From NCBI GenBank assembly GCA_014155875.1, contig JACEFZ010022421.1:542001-606000 (forward strand): a stretch of DNA of 64,000 nucleotides, in the 5' to 3' direction. Shown here piece after piece: positions 35,151 through 46,678 of the stretch. The stretch's first letter is position 1; the number at the start of each line of letters is the position of its first letter. Position numbers and translations under genes: made by a program. The notes beneath the pieces were generated by a model. It saw only the letters and a program-made list of their open reading frames with translations, did not search any database and was not told the origin of the DNA. This DNA comes from Cepaea nemoralis. Its lineage: Eukaryota > Mollusca > Gastropoda > Stylommatophora > Helicidae.

Positions 35151-35740
35151 TGCTTACATATTTGTTAAACTCTACATGTTATTTCAACAGTAATGTGTGC
35201 ATACCACATACAGAATATCCATAAATTACACGTTCATGATTGTAACGATTGTTTGTTTATATGGTGTGTTACGTTTATACTGCTACCTTGATTAGTTTCT
35301 ACAACATAACACATTACGCGTATTATTAACTTTCAAGATAAGACCAGGCCTTCATTTTCTTGGATAATGAATATAAATATCATCTATGATTCTATATCAT
35401 AGGTTCACATCTGGCTCATTAGATCTCTGTATGTACAATAGTACTGTGCAAGATTGCCAGAGTCTAGAGTTCTGACCAACATACAACAAGTATGTATGGT
35501 CAACAGATGTTAGTTGCATCAGCAAAAACTTTCTCCTACCAAATACTGCACCCGGATGCTAAAAAAACATGGGCATACTACTGCTTTTATGGAAGTCATT
35601 AAAGTGGTTGGATAAGTACGACCGAAGAAGAACAAGAGCAAGAAGAAGAAGAGGAGGAATAGCTTAAGATAATTTCTTGTCATCAAAAAGAAGGGCCATA
35701 TATTGGATTTTTCCCTTTAGAACATGCCTGTGGAAAACAG
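35151..35740. other. AT-rich spacer
   Basis: Nothing recognised; AAGAAG repeat near 35640. Confidence 0.4.
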
Positions 35741-35745
35741 GCAGG

Positions 35746-35769
35746 TTGGGGGGGGGGGGGGGGGGGGGG
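35746..35769. repeat. Poly-G tract
   Basis: About 20 or more G in a row. Confidence 0.9.
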
Positions 35770-35784
35770 ACAGAATGCTGGGTC

Positions 35785-36075
35785 TGCACCGTTGAATGGA
35801 GTATTGGTGAACGATAAAGCAGACGTGACCGCAGCACTTTCGGATCATACGTATAGTGTGGAAGCACAGATAAACCATCATAGCCTAGAGACAACAGTGC
35901 GGCAGACAGTCATCTGGCCGACATTCAGTCTAAAACAAAAAGGCCAGACGGACACATAATCAAACTGCAACTGGTATCATTAGTATCGGAACTCTTCGCT
36001 GGTTGTTGAAGTTGAGGGCGGAGCACGGGAATATTCTGAAGGATGTAATGTCGGTTATTAACTAATCCAACTCAG
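35785..36075 (+). pseudogene. RNase H LINE 3' fragment
   Basis: Collinear with 20070-20360: AAAGCAGACGTGACCGCAGC aligns with AAGGCAGACGTAGTCGTATC, and ACCATCATAGCCTAGAGACA with ATCATCATAGCCTAGAGAGA. Too broken to translate cleanly. Confidence 0.75.
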
Positions 36076-36531
36076 TTCCTTATATTTAAATTATTTAACG
36101 TTTGTAAATAATGTGCGTTAAATATGATTAATAAATGCCCGCGTGGGCAAGGGATGTCTTCCTTATACAGCAGCAGCAGAAAAAGAAGATTAGTTTCCAA
36201 AAACCTCTTTTCATTTCTCATCTGTGAAAAATGGGTGTTGGGGCTGATTAATGAATGCGTATGTGACGATGAATTGTTTGGCACTTACAAAGATAAAGAA
36301 AAAGATGTTGATGGAAGACAAATATGTTAAATCTATACGCGCATTAGAGTTGCAAACTTGTTAAACAAAACCTAGCACTCTACAACGTCCAACCATTTAC
36401 TCATGCCAAGTATGCATTTTTTATCGAATTGTTGCTACCTAATTTAAAGTCCCTACCTGTGTGTGCTAATCATTGCATAGTAATGTTCTGCCCCATGACA
36501 CTGCCGGTTCTAGTTATATACACACCGAATG
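36076..36531. other. Spacer
   Basis: Nothing recognised. Confidence 0.4.
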
Positions 36532-36539
36532 TACTAGAG

Positions 36540-36968
36540 CAGTGGTTTTCAACCGGTGGGGAATTCCCCACCCCCTCCCCCAGGGGGGTAGGACATTTAG
36601 GGTTTCCGGGGGAGGGAAGATATTAAGATTATTTCAAAATCGCATTAATACAAGAACCGATTACTTGATATTGTTTTTCCCTCCATATTTTACGGTTCTG
36701 TACTTCTCGCCCTTCTGGAATTCATTCTGTGACGTAAGTAGACCCGCAAATCACGTTTTATGTAGACGTCTAGACTTGTTCTAGTATGTGTTATTAAATT
36801 TAGCTTCCATTTTTACGTATACTGTATAAAAAAAGGGGGGGGGGGGATTTATAGGGAGGAAATACGAAAGGGGATGGGGGGGGGGGGGGGGGGGGGGGGG
36901 GGGGAGGGGATGACATTCTGTACATATGGTGAAAGGATGCATAGGCCAAAAAAGGTTGAGAACCACTG
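36540..36968. mobile_element. hAT-type MITE with 8-bp target duplication
   Basis: The ends CAGTGGTTTTCAACC and GGTTGAGAACCACTG are inverted repeats of the hAT type. The 8-bp flanks TACTAGAG (36532-36539) and TATTAGAG (36969-36976) match at 7 of 8, as expected for hAT. The 429-bp interior has no transposase and contains a poly-G tract at 36879-36904. Confidence 0.9.
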
Positions 36969-36976
36969 TATTAGAG

Positions 36977-37467
36977 TAAAGATGTATCACATCTCTGTTA
37001 CATAAGTATGGTTTGCGTACACGCATTGTGTCAGCGTTCGTGGCTTGAGGGTTGGTGAACGCAATTTCATAAAATATTCGAAATCAGCTACAGGCGATTT
37101 GGGAGCAGGTCAATTTTCATTAATGTTGATGGTATTTCGATCATTCAAAAGCCTCGTACATTTCACACTCCCATTATAAGCTGGGGTTGATTGCAACATC
37201 ATGGCCAGGACATGCACCTAACAAGCGCCCTGGTGCCGTGTTCCATGCCCAGTAGTGGCGGGAGAGAAGGTGATTTTCTTCAGTTTTCCGCGGGGCGTCG
37301 ACCGCGCGAGCTAAAATGGTTATTTATAACAAGGCCAGGCGAAGAGAAATTGAGGTGGTCACCCCAAATCATCATATCTGGAATGTAATGCGTGTAACGG
37401 TGTAACCCATCACTTTGTTACGGCAGGACCTGCGATTACCGCCCGTTACAGCACCTTATCAATCCAT
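36977..37467. other. Spacer with SINE-B distal scrap at 37180-37215
   Basis: AAGCTGGGGTTGATTGCAAC near 37178 matches the distal block of SINE-B. The rest is not recognised. Confidence 0.4.
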
Positions 37468-38515
37468 CCATCCATTATGCGCCATGCCGATAATCGTGGG
37501 CGGTCATGTTCTACCATCTCACTCGATCACCAGAGTCGTGGATCAGTTCCGTGTTTCTGTCTCGACCATGCCATGTGGCCACACCATCCAGGTATTTCAT
37601 TCTTGGTCTTCCCCTTGGTCTGTTCCCTTCGATCTTGCTAGTTGTCACCAAGTTCTCCAATTCATTTCTTCTCATAACATGCCCACAAGTTTTTGACTCT
37701 CTACGTCTTATGTCTCTAATCAGTTTACGATCTTCATTTGTTTCTTTAAAGACTTGTTTATATAAAAGTACACGTTCTATGTAGCACTTCAACACTCTTT
37801 TTCTCGTTTCAATTGATATCTTTGTATTGGTCAGTATGTTTTTCATCTTGCGAAACGCTACCTTCGCCATGGCAATTCTTCTTCTAATCTCTTCAAGGCA
37901 TCTCCCATCAGATGTTATGACTGTTCCGAGATAGTTGTACCGATTAACTTGTTTAAGAATATGCCCATTTACTTGTATAATACATTGCGGAATGTCTTCC
38001 TTCCTAGTGACGACCATAATCTATGTCTTCTTACAATTCAATTATAACCCTAGTTTTCCACTGTGTGCAACATCCGCATCTACTAAATTGTGCAGGTCCT
38101 GTTCATTGTCTGCAATAAAATCTGTATCATCTGCGTATCTAATGTTATTGATGTATCGTCCTTCAATATTGATTCCTTCCATATCTTCTATATTTCTGAA
38201 AATATGTTCAGTGTACAGGGAAATAAAGGTCTGGAGACATTACACATCCCTGTCTCACACCTCTCTTAATAGGCTGATATTGACCTACTTCATTATCAAT
38301 TCTTATGGCAGCTTGTTGTTTCCAATATATGTTTTTTACAAATCTAAGGTCTTTTCCATCAATTTGTAGATCTTCAAGCATCCTTATCACGTCAACATGT
38401 CTCACTTTATCGAAAGCCTTTGTGTAGTCAATAAAGCAAAGGTGTAGATGTGTTTACTTCTATAGAACGTTCAATTACTGTTCTCAGTATATACACAGAA
38501 GTTACTGTACATTTA
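37468..38515 (-). pseudogene. LINE-B RT C-terminal and palm fragment
   Basis: The minus frame 37511-38017 includes NRYNYLGTVITSDGRC, VLKCYIERVLLY, GHVMRR, VTTSKIEGNRPRGRPR and YLDGVATWHGRDR, the usual LINE order after the RT core. The frame 38208-38405 contributes RGVRQGCVMSP, the RT block before the catalytic site. The FADD-encoding region lies between them at about 38085-38150 and is out of frame. About 1 kb of the 3' half survives, with several frameshifts. Confidence 0.85.
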
Positions 38516-38545
38516 TCAATATATTCAACAACAACAACAAAAAAG

Positions 38546-38762
38546 TTGCATGTCCGTCACAGGACGTAGCATTCAACCCCAACATTTTGGCTGTTTGTGA
38601 TTCCTGGGCATGTTTTACGTTCAGTAGTTTGCCATTGCTTTCTGAACGACCGGTATCTATACCTTTTTCTAAACAAAAAAAAAAAAACTAGCACCGCTGT
38701 GTCTCGAACCCGGATATATGGGATTACGAATCGCGTCCGTAAACTCTACGCCACGGAGCTTA
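38546..38762 (-). mobile_element. SINE-B copy, T-type stem
   Basis: Minus strand: CGTTCAG...CTGAACG stem with the standard AAAGCAATGGCAAACTA loop. The B-box-like GTTCGAGACACAGC variant is divergent. Poly-A tail at 38526-38545. Confidence 0.85.
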
Positions 38763-38803
38763 GTCAATACATATAAAAACCATACATATAATCTTTCTTT
38801 CAT

Positions 38804-38836
<33 letters not shown>

Positions 38837-39766
38837 TTTTCTTTCTTTCTGTTTTTGTTTTATCACTTGTTTCCTAATTAACCCTTCCTTCAGTATAACG
38901 CGCGCGTCCAATATTTATTTATTTAATTATGTATGCAATGTTCACATATGTCAGGTGCACTTTCAGCAGCAGAAATGAATCATTGTGGTGCCATGTTTGA
39001 AAAGTTCTACAATGGTCCGAGAGAACTCAAGCTTGCGGATGTCGTGTAAACTGAAGAATCGATAGGTGGCTGATCCTGCCACATGTTCAGAGCTTCAGAC
39101 ATGTATGTGAGTGGATAATCTGAACACCAGATGACGTTTCGGCCGAAACACTTTAGTTCAACTAAAGAAATGAACATCGAAAGTCAAAACGCATGATTTC
39201 GGTTTGAATGTCGGGGTAGTCAGAAAAGATCATAACACAAAACCCACAAGGTGGCTGGTCACAGGTCGAACTGGTGCAGGTAATGGGTGCAATGCTGATA
39301 TCATCTATTACAGATGTGATATAAGCACCGATGAGCATGCCCGAAATGCAATGATGATATTCTGCATTGTACTGAACTGAGTATGTTACCATCTTTCGTG
39401 TCAATTGATGACTTATCCTAAAACATTTGTTTTGATTTTTAGCATGGCATTAATATCAGGTGGGGTTTTATATCTTCGATGTGCCTATAGATGTCTTTAC
39501 ATTCTTTGGCTACGTGGTTTATAACATGTACATCTGATCTAAAGGCTTCACAGGCGAGAGGGTTGACTACATTGCACTGGGTTTGATCCCATTTAGCGCG
39601 GTCTCTTTCCGCATGGTGGCCTGCTAAAAGCGTGGCACAAAGCACGAACTCTGAAGCTCCAGCGACCTCCAGGAGTCTCTGAGAACATCGCACTTCTGCA
39701 CCAAATGACAGAGTTCGGAATCATACCCACTTCCTTCCGAACGTGAGGCAGGCAGCTTAACCATAT
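38763..39766. other. Unassigned spacer with short CTGT array at 38808-38833
   Basis: No gene recognised. GACGTTTCGGCCGAAAC near 39133 is partly palindromic. Confidence 0.4.
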
Positions 39767-40300
39767 CACATAGAGACACCATGTACATCGTGTTCGTGCT
39801 AATCAGTTCATGTTTCACACAGAGACACCACGTACATCGTATTCGTGCTAATCAGTTCATGTTTCACACAGAGACACCATGTACATCGTATTCGTGCTAA
39901 TCAGTTCATGTTTCACACAGAGACACCACGTACATCGTATTCGTGCTAATCAGTTCATGTTTCACACAGAGACACCATGTACATCGTATTCGTGCTAATC
40001 AGTTCATGTTTCACACAAAGACACCATGTACATCGTATTCGTGCTAATCAGTTCATGTTTCACACAAAGACACCATGTACATCGTATTCGTGCTAATCAG
40101 TTCATGTTTCACACAGAGACACCATGTACATCGTATTCGTGCTAATCAGTTCATGTTTCACACAGAGACACCATGTACGTCGTATTCGTGCTAATCAGTT
40201 CATGTTTCACACAGAGACACCATGTACATCGTATTCGTGCTAATCAGTTCATGTTTCACACAGAGACACCATGTACATCGTATTCGTGCTAATCAGTTCA
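39767..40300. repeat. 49-bp minisatellite, about 11 copies
   Basis: The unit begins CACAGAGACACCATGTACAT and contains CGTATTCGTGCTAATCAGTT. Copies are nearly identical; only a few single-base variants are seen (TGTTCG in copy 1, CACGTAC in copies 2 and 4, CAAAG in two neighbouring copies, ACGTCG in one). Confidence 0.96.
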
Positions 40301-40424
40301 TATGTGTTTGTCCAGTGCCACACTGACAGATTTACTTCAGGTAGTCGAGAGAATAATTGGTTTGACATATGCAAACATGTCATGGTAATTTATCATTTTC
40401 CCAAGGCACTATAACTAAACATTA

Positions 40425-40640
40425 AGACACAAATTACAGTGAGGCAGATAGTTGGTCAGACATACATTAAGAGACACGACATTAGGGTCAGACAAACATT
40501 ACGTCTATAGACGAACATTACGATAGGACAAACATTATGATAAGACAAACATTATGGTGAGACAAACATTACGGACATATAAATATTTCGATGAGACAGA
40601 AAATTACATCAAGACCCTATGGTCAGTCACACATTATGCT
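40425..40640. repeat. Degenerate GACAAACATTA-type short repeat
   Basis: Words such as GACAAACATTATGGTGA recur about every 17-20 bases with substitutions. Confidence 0.7.
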
Positions 40641-40888
40641 CATGCCAACGTTGTCTCCTTTCGTAGTCAAATACATCAGTTATCATCAATTCCAGTCTGC
40701 TGGTATTTCTTTGGTTGGTTGGTTGGTTGATTCAAAAACAAAAATTCCAAATTCGGCCTCGTCTAACCTGCTTCATGAGCTGTGGTATTGTTGAGGTCCG
40801 TGGTTTTTGTGGGTTTATTTACCCTAATTCTTGTCTTGTGAGTCCTATCTCGGACTGGTTATGTATCGTTTATGTCTATGACGTCAGC

Positions 40889-41111
40889 AGGGGGATCGGT
40901 CGGCGGTTATCCTTTGTGCTCGTCTGTGCTTGTGGTTTTCTTTGTTTGTGTAGGCTCCTGGCTCGTCTGGCTGCAGTCCTTATAAGGACTTTTCGTAATC
41001 CCACTCCAGCTGGGGGATCGGTCGGTGGCTGTCCTTTGTGCATGTTTCCTCTTGTTTTCTTTGTTGGTGCAAGCTCCTGGTTTGACTGGCTGCAGTCCTT
41101 ATAAGGACTTT
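40889..41111. repeat. 119-bp tandem duplication, each with GTCCTTATAAGGAC palindrome
   Basis: Two diverged copies with a period of 119 bp. The 14-bp palindrome lies at 40976-40989 and 41095-41108 and is identical in both, followed by a T-run. It lies downstream (minus sense) of the coding-like stretch at 41225-41861. Confidence 0.8.
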
Positions 41112-41224
41112 TTATTTGGAATTTTGTCTTCTCAATTGTGAAATAACTCTAGAAGCTTTTCGATGTGATGTGCCTCCTTGCGCTTTCTTTCATTCCACTT
41201 CCCGCTTTTGAGTTGTTGTTGTCT

Positions 41225-41861
41225 TTAGATTGCTTCCTCCGAGCTCAGCCATGGGATGATTTCTCCGTCTTCAATGTAGTAATGCCATGTGTATTTATCT
41301 CCGAGTATTATATCTGGCATTGTGGCGATACTGCAGGGCACTGGTTTCCCGTACTTCTTTTCTTTTTCTTCCATGCGCTTTCTGTATTCCTGGCACTTGA
41401 GTTCGTAGTGCCTCGTTACCTCAGGGAACGGGTATCCTGGCCTCGGGACGTTCCCTATGCCGATCACTGGGTGCTCATCTCGGTTTTCTTCGGACGTCAG
41501 GTGGGATATTGTCTTCCCTTTGGATGTTTCGGGCGTCGTGGTTGGGCTGCTGGCTTTAGCTTGCGGTTCAGGCTCGGTATCTTGGTTTTCATCTTGCGGT
41601 TTCTCTGTGAGTTCTTGTATGGAATCTGCTGGTTTGCTTTGGAAGAGTTCCATTTTCGCTTTATGCAATTCTCTTTCGGTTTTGATCATTTGTAGGATTT
41701 CTTCGTTCTCCTTCTTCTTTCTCCTTCTTCATCTCGGCCATGCGCTCCATCTCTTGTTTTAACCTTCCCTCGTATAATTTCTTAAATGCCGTAGAGCGGA
41801 TAGTTGATATAAAGAAAAGAAAGCCCTTACAAGCGTAGGGTATATAGCACACGGATAACAA
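41225..41861 (-). CDS. Unassigned coding-like stretch, coiled-coil N-part (one frame change)
   Basis: Two overlapping minus-strand frames appear to be one protein broken by an indel near 41700. The upstream frame (41661-41861) has a Lys/Glu-rich coiled-coil-like segment (QEMERMAEMKKEKE). The downstream frame (41225-41689, 154 codons) continues with KTERELHKAKMEL, then a Pro/Thr/Glu-rich linker and a compact end containing YPFPEV, KYGKPVP and WHYYIEDGEIIPWL. Unlike its neighbours it is not low complexity. I do not recognise the family. A coiled-coil plus linker could be a gag-like or ORF1-like protein, or a host exon. No start, splice site or partner ORF can be assigned with confidence. Confidence 0.4.
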
Positions 41862-41949
41862 ACTGACAACCTTAACCTACAAGACTTATCTCACAGAAGA
41901 GCTGGTAAAAAAGGTGACTTCTGTGGCTGCATGACACCAAGATTCCCTG

Positions 41950-42115
41950 GTACCTCATTTCATCTCATCTTGTTCATCTTGTACCTTGCGGTGTTAAGGT
42001 GAAGTATAAACAGGGGATGAGTGCCCGTTTATGGGCCTCATGTGTCGAGATTCCCATGGGCTATGCCATTCCCCCTGTCCATCGTTTACGTGGCCGGCCC
42101 TTGTTTAATCATTAT
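41950..42115. repeat. Dispersed repeat E, copy 2
   Basis: Matches 14968-15150 in block order (GAGTGCCCGTTTATGGGCCT and CGTTTACGTGGCCGGCCC). Confidence 0.6.
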
Positions 42116-42657
42116 AATTTGTTTGTGTAAACATGTTTACTAATAACATGGAGTTTACCTGCAAAAGAACTCATCAAGACAAGTTACGTTTATAGTAACG
42201 AAATCTATTGAATTCCACAACGCAGATAAAGTCGGAGATTGCTACTCCGCATATATTTGTACAGTTTAAAAATAGCATCCATTTTCTTTCATCATTAGAC
42301 CTATGAAGACTTTAATTTGGCTGGCATTGGTGGACTTAAAATGTTCACTTATCCTGTAAATTGGCTTCTGGCTCGGTCGCGTATTGTTTACACTCTCACT
42401 GGAGAGACCCACGCAATTCGCTGAATTCTCTAGGCGTCTTCACATCAGGCACTAGTATTGAAGCTCTGGTAAATGATCTTACGAATTGTCTTTTCTCTGC
42501 CGGTAGAGGCGACAAGCAATTTGTTTTGGCAATGAAGCTACACTGATTTGTGTTGTCAGCTTTTCGCGCTTCTTCTCAGGGATTTTAGTCTCGTCATGTA
42601 ACTGCAATGTGGTTAAATTAGAACTCCTGTGCGAATTAGATAGACTTTATAAATGTT
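42116..42657. other. Unassigned spacer
   Basis: Nothing recognised. Confidence 0.4.
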
Positions 42658-42705
42658 AGTTGTACGTCCCTTATAGGAGGTCGCAATCAACCCCATCATT
42701 CTTTA
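42658..42705 (-). mobile_element. SINE-B distal fragment
   Basis: GTACGTCCCTTATAGGAGGT and CGCAATCAACCCCA are the reverse complement of the SINE-B distal block. Confidence 0.6.
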
Positions 42706-42849
42706 CTGTAATTGTCTATTTAATTTGCCCGTTATATGGAGATTATGAAACTGCATTGTCTACTCCTAGGCCAGATACACCGACTAGGCTGTTAAAGTGT
42801 TAATTTGTATACTCGATGTAGCTGGTTATTGGATTATAACCATCAGCAG

Positions 42850-43122
42850 AAGGCTATTGCCCTAGCGCTAGCCTATATTCAGTTATATCACTGAACACCA
42901 ACCAACAATATGTACAGTTGTAAGGCTGAACACGATCCTGTAATCCAACATTTGAACATAGCGTATGCTCAGTTATATCGCTGAACATGATCCAACTATG
43001 TGACAATTGAACATTGTATATGCTCAATTATTTACTTGAATGCCAACCAACAATACGGCATTTAAACAAAGCATATGTACAGTTATATTACTGAACGCCA
43101 ACCAACTATGTGACAATTGAAC
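42850..43122. repeat. ~55-bp minisatellite, left part
   Basis: Repeated blocks CAGTTATAT, TGAACGCCAACCAAC and CATTTAAACA at about 55-bp spacing, diverged. Continues at 43390 after the SINE. Confidence 0.8.
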
Positions 43123-43129
43123 AAAGTAT

Positions 43130-43382
43130 TTTTTTCCCCACGTTTCCATCCTGTTTTAGGATATTGCGGTCAACACCAGCATTTTTCAGCTGTATGTTGA
43201 TTCCTAGGCTAGATTACGCTCATCAGCACGCCACGACTTTCTGAGCGACCGGCTCCATACTCTCATAAGTCACTGGCGCGACTCGAACCACTTCTAATTC
43301 TCGTGCGCTCAGGTCAACCACGAGAGTATTCGGGGTTAACGGAGAAAGGTGGTAACCCCTCGGCGAGGGAGCCGGCATGAAT
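43130..43382 (-). mobile_element. SINE-B copy inside the 55-bp minisatellite
   Basis: AAAGTAT at 43123-43129 and 43383-43389 is the target duplication. The minus-strand stem reads GCTCAG...ATGAGC. The A-tail corresponds to the T-run at 43130. Confidence 0.85.
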
Positions 43383-43389
43383 AAAGTAT

Positions 43390-43690
43390 ATGCCCAGTTA
43401 TATAATTGAATACCAACCAACAATACGACATTTAAACATAACACATGTATAGTGATATTACTGAACGCCAATAAACAATATGGCATTTAAACATAGCATA
43501 TGCACAGTGATATTACTGAACGCCAATAAACAATATGGCATTTAAACATAGCATATGCACAGTGATATTACTGAACGCCAATAAACAATATGGCATTTAA
43601 TCATAGCATATGCACAGTGATATTACTGAACGCTAACTAACAATGTGACATTTGGACATCCTATATGTACAGTTATATAATTGAACATCC
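43390..43690. repeat. ~55-bp minisatellite, right part
   Basis: Three near-identical consecutive copies (ATTACTGAACGCCAATAAAC ... CATATGCACAGTG) between 43440 and 43620. Confidence 0.88.
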
Positions 43691-43714
43691 TAAATACACT
43701 GCTGCTTGGAATTG

Positions 43715-43815
43715 AGTTGAACTGAGTTAAGAACCGACATCACTGTACTCGGGACATTCCCATACGCGCTCCGTCCCCTTGTTCAACAGACAGCGAAGTA
43801 GCATACTACTATCAG
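43715..43815 (-). pseudogene. RNase H LINE 3' end fragment
   Basis: GGGACATTCCCATACGCGCT near 43752 is the inverted counterpart of the GAGCACGTATGGGAATGCC block at 20296. Confidence 0.6.
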
Positions 43816-44276
43816 ATTGAAAGTTATCCTTGCCTTCCATCTGAGTATTGAGATTCCCAGAACCCCTGCCGATCACCGTAATGTGATTCTTTCCACATAC
43901 GGGTTCTCAATCTGTCCCCCCACCTGGTCCCACAGGCGCTTGACCTCCTCTTGCTTCGGATTTCCTTGTGTATATTTCAACTTGTCTTTATGCTTGCTTG
44001 CGTTCGCTGGCTGTGAACTCCAGCGTGAAGTCCTGTATGTCGGATGAAGACATCCTGTTGTCCAACATCAGTGTGATGTCTTACCGGACTGAGGTTTGCG
44101 TGAGTATCCGTTGTCCCATGTCTGGCTTATTGGTGTGCAGACTGGTGGTTCCTCGCTATGCAGGCAGATACTCTCCGACTTCGGAAGAATCAGCGGTCCT
44201 GCTACGTTAGCCAGGACCCCCAAAGAAACCTGTTGCCCAGGACGTACGACTAGAAAACTTGTATTTATAATGGCTG
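43816..44276 (-). other. Unassigned coding-like remnant upstream of the LTR element
   Basis: Minus-strand frames hold protein-like text, such as PGQQVSLGVLANVAGP in 44068-44280 and KYTQGNPKQEEVKRLWDQVG near 43900-43970. The stretch adjoins the RNase H LINE fragment on the same strand and may be part of it. No family recognised. Confidence 0.35.
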
Positions 44277-44281
44277 TCACT

Positions 44282-44869
44282 TGTCAAAGACTCGACCGCA
44301 TCCCCTTCGCCAGGAAGAGCAGTCAATCATGAAGAGACCAGGAGGGGATCCGGTGCCCGAGGGAAGGGCATGGGAGATGAGGTAATAAGAGTTGGGTGAC
44401 CATTCCCTCATGAGACACGCAGGCGGATGTTCAGAGAGTTAGCACTCTAATCACGATAACATCACGCCTCGTGGTAGCCACAGAGAAGTTGAGTATACAC
44501 TCAACGTACCACGTCTGCCATCAGCGTGCCATGTGAGGCAACACGCACCAAGGTGAAGGTCAATCCCCGTGGTGTGTGACGAAGGAATGAAAGATTGGCA
44601 GACGGCCGGACGGACTTGTAGTGTTCACCTCATTAGAGTAGCGATAGGGGTATTTGTGTTTATTTGTGTAGAAAGTTAGCATAGGGGTAGCAGCTCGTGA
44701 TAGATAATACTGTAGCTGTATGTTGTGTGTTTCAATAGCGACTGTTCACTGCTTGTAGCGAGCCAACGGCAATAAATGTACCATTTAATTTCCTCGCACA
44801 CGACTTGCAAGTTTTCTTGTATGGTGTGCCAGAAGTACCCGATGATGCCTGTCAGTTGAGTTGTTGACA
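44282..44869 (+). repeat. 5' LTR (588 bp)
   Basis: Begins TGTCAAAGACTCG and ends GTTGTTGACA. An AATAAA signal lies at 44771-44776, about 94 bp before the end, consistent with a polyadenylation site in R. Matches 51844-52430 at about 99%. Confidence 0.96.
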
Positions 44870-44883
44870 GGCAAGGGTAATTG

Positions 44884-44897
44884 TGGTGTCAGAAGTG
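44884..44897 (+). promoter_or_regulatory. Possible primer binding site
   Basis: TGGTGTCAGAAGTG begins 14 bp after the 5' LTR. TGG-start sites pair with the tRNA 3' CCA. The tRNA species is not determined. Confidence 0.55.
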
Positions 44898-46078
44898 AAG
44901 CTTGAACGTAAGTTCAAGCTAATCCACACATCCACGGGCTCTGGACTAGGGTTTAATTTTTGTAGTGACGGTAATTTGTGCAAACGAGTGCAATTTGCGG
45001 GCTAGGAAATATGCCTATCGTGACGAAATATAGTGTTTAATTGTGTTTATTTAGTGAAATCATGTATTCTGCAAAGCTGTAAGTATTAATATTCTTGCTT
45101 TCTTATATTTATTTATGTATTTACCAATTTATTATTGAATAAGCACCAAACATGATTCAGGGCGGAGCGATACACCGCCAGCAGACAATATCGATTTTTG
45201 GAAACTAAAAATAGCACTGTGCTGTAAATAGCGCTGTGACGTGGAGTGATTGACAAACAGTTGGTCTGCGTCATTAGCATAGAGCAATCGAGTGTGTTCA
45301 AGATCGCTTAACGGCTGCCCGCTTGAATCTGTGCTTGATATCTTTTATTATTTATTTATTTGAATTACTAAATGAATATATTTATTTATTTAAACATTAT
45401 TATGTTATTTTTATTCATTTAAAAGCAGTTATTCATATTTTTGGTTCTACTTTCTCTTTGTTTACCGTCACGAAGGAACTATTTTTTGCCAAGCAGATGA
45501 CTTGGCTGCACAACGCTTACAGAAATTAACTAGGTTAGTAACGAAAGGCAATTACTGTTAGAACAAAGACAGGACATTGACATTAAATTTAACTAATACA
45601 TATTCTAGTTGTTCGTGAGTCTGTCATTGTCTAAGTCATTGTCCTTAGTTGTCGAGTAAATCGTATCGTGCAGTAGGCTTGTTTACTGCATGCCCTGCAT
45701 ATCAGAGGGCGAACAACAGCTGAGTACTTACGCCGGTGTGCCAAATATAGTGTCCTACTTACGAAACGTGTCTCCTCCCGAAGGTACCAAACAAGGTGAC
45801 CGGTGTCAACGGAGCTTACGTTCCCTGATTCTCGGGAACATTAAGTTGAGTATACCTATATTTTTGGCATGCATTGTGATTAATAGTGCATCTCTTTTTC
45901 AGCTTGTGATACAGTATCATATTTTTTGTGCTCTGATATGCCAACATAGAATTTCGTGCAACACATAAACTGAAAATAAAATTAATATTCCTTAACGAGG
46001 AACAAATAGATAACATTGTAGATAAATAGGTAAATAAACAAAGCAGGGTAAGTCAACACTAGCTAATTACTTAACAGC
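44898..46078 (+). other. Leader of the LTR element
   Basis: 1.2 kb between the primer site and gag with no conserved domain. A 92-codon frame at 45690-45968 ends just before gag and is of unknown meaning. Confidence 0.6.
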
Positions 46079-46678
46079 ATGGCGACCTTATCTGACTTTA
46101 TAAAAGCAGGTAAAGATTTACAATATACAGGAAAGGACTTAGAGGAATATGCTGATAGGAAATTTAAGGAAGCAAAGGATGCAGAGAGGGACGAACGCGC
46201 ACGAGAAAGGGAACAAGAAAGACAACATCAGAAAGAACTAGCTGAAATAAATAAGCAAAAAGAATTAGAAATTAAGCAACAACAGTTACAACAAGAGAAG
46301 GAGATTGCAGAACGAGCTGAGATAACAAAACAAAAACAGCTAGAAGATGACAAACAGATTAAGCAAAAAGAATTAGAGATTAAACAACAACAGTTAGAAC
46401 ATGATAAGACAGTCAAACAACAACAGTTAGAACATGATAAGACAGGTAAACAACAACAGTTAGAACATGATAAGGAGATGAAACAAAAGCAATTAGATCA
46501 AGAGAAAGAAATAAAACAAAAGGAATTAGAACTGAAGCAAAGGCAACTAGAGCAAGAAAGAGAACTAAAGCAAAAAGAAATAGATATTAAGGAAAAACAA
46601 ATTCAAGTAGAATCAGAGACACAATTGAAGATGAAAGGCATGGATGTTAGACTCACACGCAGAGATCTCTGCCACTAA
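46079..46678 (+). pseudogene. Gag N-terminal coiled-coil region
   Basis: This is the N-terminal part of gag, the structural protein that packages element RNA. After MATLSDFIKAGKDLQYTGKD comes a 130-residue Lys/Gln/Glu heptad region with repeats such as KQQQLEHDK (three copies around 46390-46470). It breaks near 46644-46678, where the next frame takes over: an indel separates it from the capsid-like part. The ATG at 46079 lies right after the leader and is a reasonable start. Confidence 0.75.

Noticed and set aside
39767..40300. CRISPR-like array
   Set aside because: Whole units repeat with no unique spacers; this is a minisatellite in animal DNA.
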